Shown here: positions 28,261 to 35,322 of the stretch, piece by piece | Layout: every line of letters starts with the position of its first letter | Position numbering within the stretch: position 1 is the first letter of the stretch | Source of the DNA: Rhizopus sp. PT2906 | Taxonomy: Eukaryota; Mucoromycota; Mucoromycetes; Mucorales; Rhizopodaceae | Reading direction: 5' to 3' | Assembly (NCBI GenBank): GCA_025529335.1 | Contig: JAMYHX010000456.1 | Coordinates: 1 to 35,322 of the forward strand | Length of the DNA stretch: 35,322 bases | Position numbers and translations under genes: made by a program | The notes under the pieces: model-generated | What the model was told of the DNA's origin: nothing | Databases searched by the model: none | Seen by the model: the letters and a program-made list of their open reading frames with translations, nothing else

Positions 28261-28929
28261 ATTTCCCTTTCTTTTCCATCAATTCCTTATACTTTATTTC
28301 CAATTCTCTCAGCTCTTTTATTCTATTCACTTGATCAATCAACCTTTCTGTTGCTAAAACAAACTGTTAATAACATATCTCTGTTGATATATGTTTTAGT
28401 ACCTAAACTAAAGTGCTTTTGACTTGTTCGTAGTGAAGGAGACACTAATAATCCAAACCAATAAAGAGGATCACGATTCTTCTTTTTCGTATCATTGCTT
28501 TCATCTTTGCTATCGTCTTTTGATTGAATCTGTTCCTTTTGATGTCTATTTCTTAATCCTTCTACTTGTTCTTCCTTTTCTTTGTTGTCATCCATCACAC
28601 AGACAAGGTCATTTTCTATTTCTCTATTAAACTATCAGACCAACATATTCACTTATACTCTGTTACTTACACTTTTAGACTTGCTTTCATACGACTGTCA
28701 TATGAATAACGCGAAATAGTTCTTGTTCCCATTGTATACTTTGCATGAGCCAAGTCTAAAAACCCCTTTTCATCATTGTCAACTCATTCTGCATTAAGGG
28801 GTCCTAATTTACCTGTTGGAAGTGATTTGCTGTTTCATTGCACACTTGCATGTACTCCTCAAGCTTGGATAGATATGTTAAAGTTATAGCATCGAGCTCT
28901 TGACAGGTCATCTCGTAATTGTCTGACAT
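28259..28929 (-). CDS. VMA22: Vma22/CCDC115-like V-ATPase assembly factor
   Basis: Four exons on the minus strand: 28929-28813, 28765-28671, 28623-28403 and 28353-28259; phases agree and give 175 residues. Vma22 (CCDC115 in animals) works with Vma12 and Vma21 at the ER to assemble the V0 sector of the proton pump. Landmarks are an N-terminal coiled-coil (LDAITLTYLSKLEEYMQ), GFLDLAHAKYTMGT, a charged linker, and the family signature DPLYWFGLLVSPSLRTSQKH followed by a C-terminal coiled-coil (ATERLIDQVNRIKELRELE). The exon 2 acceptor was placed before GGGTTTTTAGAC, because the alternative three codons later would lose the conserved GFLDLA. There is no membrane segment, as expected for Vma22. Confidence 0.9.
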
Positions 28930-29199
28930 TCTAAGCAAATAAAAAACAAAAAGAGAAAGAAAGGGAGAAAGAGAAAGAAATAGAACCTTGTGAGAATGAA
29001 CTCATAATGTGATTCTTTTTCTTTCTTTTTTCACAATACTTAAAGATAGTTAATCGATATATCCATTCATATGCAGACTTAACTAGGCGTCACGTTATTG
29101 TTCCTCTCTTGCTATATTTTGATTTGTAGATTATTTCCTTAATGCAATTATTTCAATCCATGCCCCACACAATTGTCTTTTTTCTTCTTTATTTCAATC

Positions 29200-29421
29200 A
29201 TGGCAATTCGACGTCGACCTCGTATTATCCAAACACATACGCCTGGTATCACAGAAACTCAACGACTAGGTGTTATCACTCTTTATCATAAGGGAATGGG
29301 ACCCAAGGCTATCTGTCGCTTTCAAAATATTTCATATCGAGCTGCACGATATACAGTAAAGAAATGGCAAGAAGAGAACGACTTTATGACAGAGGCATCA
29401 GAAGCAATAGACATTCCTTGA
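29200..29421 (+). CDS. Small helix-turn-helix protein
   Basis: 73 codons from the ATG at 29200, preceded by a C/T-rich initiator. The N-terminus is basic (MAIRRRPRIIQTHTPGI), followed by a homeodomain-like helix-turn-helix: TETQRLGVITLYHKGMGPKA, then ICRFQNISYRAARYTVKKWQ. This is the type of domain at the N-terminus of Tc1-like transposases (RGRIVGLHEAG, then ISRSTVQ patterns). No catalytic domain follows within the next kilobase, so it is either a solo DNA-binding protein derived from a transposase or a truncated remnant. The tail (MTEASEAIDIP) is acidic and ends normally. Extra downstream exons cannot be ruled out. Confidence 0.5.
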   Translation: MAIRRRPRIIQTHTPGITETQRLGVITLYHKGMGPKAICRFQNISYRAARYTVKKWQEENDFMTEASEAIDIP

Positions 29422-29752
29422 GCAAGTATCAAAAGGAAAGTTTATAAGCAAACAGGTGAATGCTTGGATCCATTCATAATAACAATAATAATAGCAATTG
29501 GCAACATAATAAAAATCTTCTTTATTTCTCATGGTTCTTCTTTTTCATTATATATCATCCATCAGTAAATAGAATGATTATAGAAATAAGCTTGCTTACA
29601 TTGGGAGATCAAGCATTACGGCTACAAAAGAGCTTGCATACAGAATGCTCGATTATCCAAAAAAGGAAAATGACATCATTCTTTACACTTTATTCAGCAT
29701 CCTGCTTTCTTTTTTTTTTTTTTTTTTTTTTTTTTTCCCTCTTTACGTTTCT
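29422..29752. other. Spacer and 5' leader of the BRE4-like gene
   Basis: AT-rich region ending in a 27-T tract and a CT-rich leader before the ATG at 29753. The ORFs here run through the poly-T (long phenylalanine runs) and are not credible. Confidence 0.45.
29710..29736. repeat. 27-bp poly-T tract
   Basis: An uninterrupted run of 27 T starts 43 bp and ends 16 bp upstream of the ATG of the BRE4-like gene, so it lies in the promoter or 5' leader. It is prone to length change and to sequencing error. Confidence 0.85.
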
Positions 29753-32700
29753 ATGGACTCCACAAAGAGAAGACCACAGAATGCAGTAAAAGAACCGATA
29801 ATAGGGTCACCATTGTCTGATCCTGGCATACCTTCATTCTCCACTTCACCACAATCAATGTTTATAGAACGAACGCAATCACTTGATGCTCTTCAAGATT
29901 TTGATTTTGTTCAAGGATCGCCTTCTGCTCAAAGTGAGATCGATGTCATCTTGGACGATGGCACGACTCAAAAACGAACCGTGTCTTTATCAACAATACC
30001 CGACATAGATGAAAGGTAACTTTATTATTTTTTGTTGTAGTCCCAACTTATATATTATTGAAGCCCAGATGATCGTACTCCTTTATTATCATCCCAAAAG
30101 GCCAAGTACCAAGCAACAAATAGTCCTTTGATATCTTCTTCGTCTTCCGATAGCGACTCTGACGAACCCTTTTTCCCTGTCCGACGTAAAAAGCCACACC
30201 GCAAACATCATGCTATCATAGATGACGACAATAACAGCACGAGGTTCGCCATGTTCTGGGGCACACTATGGGCTCGACTACAACTGACTCCAAGTCAACG
30301 ATTGGTATTAAAGTGTAGTTTTGCCTACCTGCTAGGCTCTTTGTTTACTTTCATACCTGCCTTGAATCAATTGATCGGTAACAACCGTACGTCAAGTCAT
30401 CTGGTAGCCACAGCCACCGTCTTTTTTAATCCGGCCAAGACACTCGGCGGCATGCTCGAGGCCGCTGCCTATGGGTGGGGCTACGTTCTCTTCGCTGTCA
30501 CACTCTGCTTAGGCTCCATGTTCACCACCGACTACTTTATCGACCGCAACCATGAGACGATTGCACACTGTATCTCTCTTTTCGTTTGGCTCGCTGGAGC
30601 CACGTTTACGGTCTCGTTTTTAAAAGCGCATTGGAATAAGCCACCGGTAGCGACAGCATCCTCACTCTGTTTCATCACCATCTTTATCATCGTCGTGCGT
30701 GAAGGCTCAGTCAACCGAGGCGATTTTGATACAACCCGTATCGAACAAATTACGTCCGCTGTGGCCACGGGCACTCTCATCACTGTGGCCTGTTGTATCC
30801 TGTTTTGGCCCTCGTCTGCGGCAAGTAAGCTCAAGAAGGATCTAGACGCCTCACTCGCCTCCTACCGTGTTTTACTCAAGCTGTTAACCAAGACGTTCTT
30901 GCTCGACGACGATTTACCCGAATTTAAGGCGAATCGTACCCTCCAGGCCGCCATCCAGTCACACCAGGCCAGTTTTACCGCTCTCCAGAAATCGCTCAAG
31001 GAAGCCAAACTCGAGTCGTTTTGGAACAGTGAAGTGCGCGGCAAGACTCAAGAATACGATCAGATTGTCAAGAGCATGCAGCGGCTCGCTCAGCACATGG
31101 GCGGTCTTCGAAGCAGCTGTGGTATCCAGTTTGAGATGATGGGTAGCGAGGCTACTCAGCAGTACAAGGAGATGGCGCGAAACAAAAAACAGAAACCGCT
31201 CTTTGGTGGATCAAGAGCTCAGAGCAGCTTAGTGACAAGTGATGTCAATTGGAACGTACGAGCTGGATATAGACGACGAAAGCTTCAGGATGAGATGCGC
31301 AAACAACGGTCTTTTGTGTTTGATTCAGATGTCGCCTTGAATACTCCTTCCACCTCAAAAGTAGAAGAAAAGAGCACGGCCCTGTTTGATTTTATCCAAA
31401 CTATCCGACCCCCACTCAAATCTCTTGCTTATACCTGTAAACAGACCCTTTACCACTTACAGAGCAGTTTCACGTCTGAAGCTAAAAACCCTACTCCTTC
31501 CATGTCCCTACTCAAGACAAACCTTCAAAAGGCCATCTCGCTTTTTGAAGCATCACAAAAACATGCCATTCAAAGGTTATATCAGAAACGACTGGACTAC
31601 TTACGAAAACACAGACAAGGCACAGACAAAGAAGTTGAGACAGAGGCTGTGGGCAGCATCTTAGGCGAAGAAGTCTTTTTGGTGTATTTCTTTGTGTTCA
31701 ATATGACCGAATTCGCAAAAGAACTTATTACGCTCGTTGAGAATATGCAGAAACTACACGAGATGAAGCATGTCGGGTTCTTCACTTGGCTGTTCTCGTG
31801 GAGAAAAAAAACATCGAATACATCTTCTGTCAAAACAACGCCTTTTATTCCAAATGAACGCAACATGTTTGATACATTGCATACGCCTAAACCAAAGACG
31901 AAATGGCGTAAATTCTTCATTCAGCTCTGGATGACATTTTCGTTATTCAAATTGCAGAAAGTGAGGTATGCAACAAAGGCAACCATCGCTGCCGTTTTGC
32001 TGGCCCTGCCTGCGTTTTTAGAACCGACAAAGGAATGGTTTAGAGAGTATCGTATGGAATGGGCTTTGATTACAGTAAGTCTTGTTTATTACTGAAAAAA
32101 AAAGATATACTTAGCGTATTTTTTGCGCGTAGTTGATGGTCGTGATGACGCCTACTGTAGGAGGAACTAACTTGGTGGCCGTATACCGTATCTTCTCAAC
32201 CATTCTCGGCTGTTACTCCGCCATGATCTTTTACATGCTCTTTCCGGCCAACATGTACGTCTTGCCGATCCTTACCTGGTTGTTTTCAATTCCCAACTTT
32301 TGGATGATTCTCAACAATAAACACGGCAAGTTTGGTCAGTTCACTTTGCTCGCTTACAATCTGGTCATGCTCAACAAGTACAACGATCGAGACACAAACG
32401 AGGTCGAGGTATGGCGACTGGCAATGCAGCGATGTTTTGCCATCTTGGTCGGTGTCGTCTTTGGTTTGATCACCACGGCCTATGTCTGGCCATACGAGGC
32501 ACGTGTTGAACTTCGAAAGGGTCTCTCTGATCTCTTACTGCGACTGGCCTGGCTGTACCAAAAACTAATCTCGCTCTACGCTGATGTACCCATCAAGCAG
32601 AAGCAGCCCTTGGATCCACGCGCATCTGAAACTCAGATTTTGACGCACGAAGCCCAGGAAAAGTTAGCGACACAGTCGTTTATGGACCTTGAACTCAGCT

Positions 32701-33289
32701 TGCAGCGATCACTCATCGAGTTGAACGATTTACTTTCACAGACACCAAACGAGCCTCGTCTGAAGGGGCCGTTCCCTATCAACACATATCGCACCATGCT
32801 GTTGTCTTGCCAAAACATTGTCGATCGGTTCTTGTCGATGCGTACCGTCATGCTCAAGGATGCCTGGCATAATCATGTACAGCATGACTTTATGGCGCCT
32901 GTTGCTCATGAACGTCGCGAAATGATTGGTAACGTTCTCTTATACTTTTATCTGCTCGCTTCTGCCCTACGTCTAAAGACACCCATGCCTCCTTATTTCC
33001 CCCCAGCTAGAAAGGCTTGGCAGCAGCTCCTGTCTCATCTTAAAAGTGCGCCTATTGCCCAATCCAAGCAGTTGTTAGAGCAGGATAATGTCTATGTGTT
33101 TTATTATGCATATGTTACTCTCATGGAAGATGTAATTCGTGAATTAGACAAGGTAATACTTACAAACTATACATCTGCCATGTACTTATTTTACTATTAT
33201 AGCTGGGTGATAACATGACCAAACTGTTTGGATCGCTTGTGCCAATCGATCAATGGGAGTTACTGTTTGATGAAGAGCATAATATTTAA
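29753..33289 (+). CDS. BRE4-type ER/plasma-membrane transporter (ArAE_2/FUSC-like)
   Basis: Four exons, 29753-30015, 30064-32074, 32133-33152 and 33203-33289; phases agree and give 1126 residues. The N-terminus (about 165 residues) is disordered, with acidic and Ser-rich stretches (SSSSSDSDSDEPFFPVRRK). A first six-helix membrane block (about 168-335) starts RLVLKCSFAYLLGSLFTFIP and contains FFNPAKTLGGMLEAAAYGW. A long cytosolic helical region follows, then a second membrane block (about 730-900) with EWALITLMVVMTPTVGGTNL. This repeat of 'VxxxPTxG' blocks is typical of aromatic-acid-exporter/FUSC proteins, and the arrangement matches fungal Bre4 (brefeldin A sensitivity) proteins. The substrate is unknown. 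The exon 2 acceptor (after TTGAAG) avoids an immediate stop in the alternative three bases downstream. Confidence 0.85.
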
Positions 33290-33422
33290 GATTCCCACTG
33301 TCCTAATTATATAAATATATACCATACTTGTAATAAAAACTGGTCAAGATAGAAATAAGGAAGCTATTTTTATTTTATTTTTTACTTTCCTTGGCGGGAA
33401 GAAAGAAGAAAAAAAAACTTAC

Positions 33423-34876
33423 TTACACCTTGTATTCGGAAGGATCAATGGGTTCGTGTTTAAACTTCTTTTTACCCGTACCATAATCACCAACGACATC
33501 ACCATGACCAATGAGTTTATACTTGTAAATGACTAAACCTTCAAGGCCGACAGGACCACGAGCATGTGTCTTGTTTGTGCTTACACCGACCTCAGCACCA
33601 AATCCATAACGGAACCCATCCGCAAATCGTGTACTTGCGTTCCAATAACAGCCAGCAGCATCGACCCGGGTCATGAAATACTCGGCTGTCTGCCTGTTTT
33701 CAGTAATGATCGCATCCGTATGCTTTGACCCATGATCGTTGATGTGCATCACAGCTGCTTCAACATCGGGCACAGACTTTACGGCCATAATCAAATCCAA
33801 GAATTCTGTGTCAAAATCTTGATCGACTGCCTCTTCAATCTTGTTTTTGGTGGTTATGGCATCGCTGTTCACCAAGACGTCTCGGACGTGACTGGTGCAC
33901 TTTAAGGTGACACCAGCCTGGAGTAAAGCGTCGGCGATCTTGATGAAGCGATCAGTGCCTAATAATGACTCATGAACAAGCAGGGTCTCTGCAGAGTTAC
34001 AGGCGGCTGTATAGTTTGTTTTGGAATCCACGACGAGTTTAACTGCTTTATCAATATCAGCGTCCTTGTCCACATAGACTGAACAGATACCATCTGCATG
34101 TCCAAGAACAGGAATTCTAAAAATATACACACATGAGAGAACCATTGAAGAAGTGAGAAAATTTTTACCTTGTATTGTTCTGGATGTATTTGACCAAACT
34201 GTTGCTGCCTCTGGGCACTACCAGATCAATATAACGATCAAGGTCGAGAAGTGCACTGATATCTTCACGTGTCTCAACAATTTGAACTGCCTCCTTAGGG
34301 ATTGTGTCTAAACTGGCCAACGCATCCTGAATCACACGAGCCAGAGCAGCATTTGTCTGTGTTGCCTCTTTACCTCCCTTCAAGATCACAGCGTTGCCCG
34401 ATTTTAAAGCCAAGCAGGAAATATTGACAACAACTTCTGGACGAGCTTCAAAAATGGTCAACAACACACCAACAGGTACGCTCACCCTGTAGAGTTCAAG
34501 GCCGTCGTCCAGTTTGGTGGCCAAGGTGATCTTTTTCGTGGGATCTGGAAGGAATGTTATGTCGCTCACACCAGACAAGATAGTGTCAAACTTGTCTCCT
34601 TGACAAATATCCAAGCGTTTGTATAATGAGCTTGATAGCTTTCCTGCTTCTACGAGTTCTTTGGCAGCCTATTTTTATTCGTTGAGTAATATATAATATA
34701 AAAATAAAGTACTTGCATACCTGTTTATCCCGTTCATTCGCTTCGAATATTTCCTGCCTTCGTTCACTCAAAACTTGCTTTATACGTAACAGTGCTTGGT
34801 TCTTTTGTTCATTCGTTACTGATTGTAAGCTTACAGAGGCCAGTCTGGCAGAACGAGCAATCTCTAAAACAGACAT
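33423..34876 (-). CDS. PRO2: Gamma-glutamyl phosphate reductase (proline biosynthesis)
   Basis: Three exons on the minus strand: 34876-34721, 34668-34169 and 34116-33423; phases agree and give 449 residues. It reduces gamma-glutamyl phosphate to glutamate semialdehyde with NADPH, the second step of proline synthesis. ALDH-fold markers are VPVGVLLTIFEARPEVVVNI, LKGGKEATQTN, LVVPRGSNSLVKYIQNNT, IPVLGHADGICSVYVD, the catalytic cysteine in TNYTAACNSAETLLVHE, and the C-terminal FGAEVGVSTNKTHARGPVGL. No kinase domain is fused, as usual in fungi. The start was chosen as the first ATG before EIARSARLAS, which aligns with bacterial ProA. The C-terminus carries a short extension ending SEYKV. Confidence 0.95.
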
Positions 34877-35090
34877 GTTTAAAAAAGAAACAAAAATCTA
34901 ATTGCTTCATTTCCTCCTGTCACTATTGTCTGGGATTCAATTCATGTACGCCCTGTATGTAGGTACTGATATCATTGTGCAATTCTATCTGGACAAGTAG
35001 ATCAGACGATATATGGTCCTACTTCTTTAAGCAACAAGTTTATTTATAGAATTGTATATACCCTGATTTGATGGTTCTGTTTTTTACTTG

Positions 35091-35100
35091 TATAAATAAG
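35091..35100 (+). promoter_or_regulatory. TATA box of the multicopper oxidase gene
   Basis: TATAAATAAG lies 44-53 bp upstream of the ATG at 35144, followed by a T/C-rich leader. Confidence 0.55.
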
Positions 35101-35143
35101 TCTCAATTGGCCCGATTGTTTCCTTTTTCCATTATCTTTTTCA

Positions 35144-35322
35144 ATGTTTATTTTATTGGCGCTCTATTTGATGGTCACCTTGGTGGCCGTTGTGCCTGCT
35201 GAGGCCAAGAAAAGGACATTTGAGCTTAACATTCAACCTACGTTCCTCAACCCAGATTGCTTCACTCAGTCCTATGCCGTATTGACGGTCAATGGTCAAT
35301 ATCCAGCACCTACAGTCCGTGT
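35144..35322 (+). CDS. Secreted multicopper oxidase (laccase/ferroxidase-like), N-terminal part
   Basis: Only the first 59 codons are in the window. Residues 1-24 form a signal peptide (MFILLALYLMVTLVAVVPAE). Then comes the start of the first cupredoxin domain: TFELNIQPTFLNPDCFTQ, and AVLTVNGQYPAPTVRV, which matches the 'xNGxxPGPTIxV' motif of laccases and Fet3-type ferroxidases (here Ala replaces the second Gly of the usual motif). Copper ligands lie beyond the window, so laccase and ferroxidase cannot be told apart. In fungi these enzymes act at the cell surface or outside the cell in iron uptake, melanin formation or lignin oxidation. The gene diverges from PRO2 across 267 bp. Confidence 0.85.
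   Translation, partial: MFILLALYLMVTLVAVVPAEAKKRTFELNIQPTFLNPDCFTQSYAVLTVNGQYPAPTVR

Noticed and set aside
29460..29789. 109-codon ORF through the poly-T tract
   Set aside because: Phenylalanine runs come from the T-tract; it overlaps the well-supported start of the BRE4-like gene.
1..35322. tRNA, rRNA or snRNA genes
   Set aside because: I looked for B-box-like GGTTCGANTCC sequences and rRNA-like blocks by eye and saw none; a covariance-model scan would be needed to exclude divergent ones.

Overview
This window is a piece of a fungal nuclear genome. The genes are interrupted by many short introns (about 50-75 nt, GTAAG-type donors), intergenic DNA is AT-rich, core promoters are CT-rich, and most proteins are conserved eukaryotic housekeeping factors. 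The protein flavour and the non-LTR retroelement and repeat remnants point to an early-diverging fungus, most likely Mucoromycota/Mucorales; species cannot be fixed from the sequence alone. All gene models were spliced by hand from open frames, splice consensus and family homology, and every internal exon junction keeps phase.

Left part (1-8.4 kb): an IFRD-family protein cut by the left edge (-), a Hub1/UBL5 ubiquitin-like protein with an unexpected RS-type N-terminal extension (-), then a decayed island: a 5'-truncated LINE-like retroelement (2.67-3.86 kb) that breaks a repeat-family gene (3.86-4.58 kb). A BAP31-like ER protein (+) follows, then a second remnant of the same repeat family and an uncertain ORF.

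Middle (8.4-23.5 kb), dense: phosphatidylserine decarboxylase (+), TAF14-like YEATS protein (+), convergent with the ribosome-quality-control E3 ligase Hel2/ZNF598 (-), a perilipin-like lipid-droplet protein (+), the CCR4-NOT scaffold NOT1 (-), and a THUMP-domain tRNA guanine-N2 methyltransferase (-).

Right part (23.5-35.3 kb): a second transposon island. A 776-bp element with 35-bp inverted repeats and TA target duplication ends 15 bp before the methyltransferase start codon and carries a fragment of a LINE reverse-transcriptase-type ORF. After it come a repeat-family fragment, a hypothetical ORF and a broken DD34E Tc1/mariner-type transposase. Then single-copy genes resume: a small Stf2-like protein (+) convergent with Vma22/CCDC115 (-), a small helix-turn-helix protein (+), a large BRE4-type membrane transporter (+), gamma-glutamyl phosphate reductase (-), and the start of a secreted multicopper oxidase (+).

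There is no operon-like system. Several genes act in RNA or translation control (Hub1, NOT1, Hel2, THUMP methyltransferase, TAF14), but they are independently transcribed and this is probably coincidence. The most unusual items are the RS-Hub1 fusion, a 13-bp inverted repeat that covers a splice donor in that same gene, the TIR element with a captured LINE fragment sitting on a gene start, and a NOT1 lacking its usual first ~230 residues.
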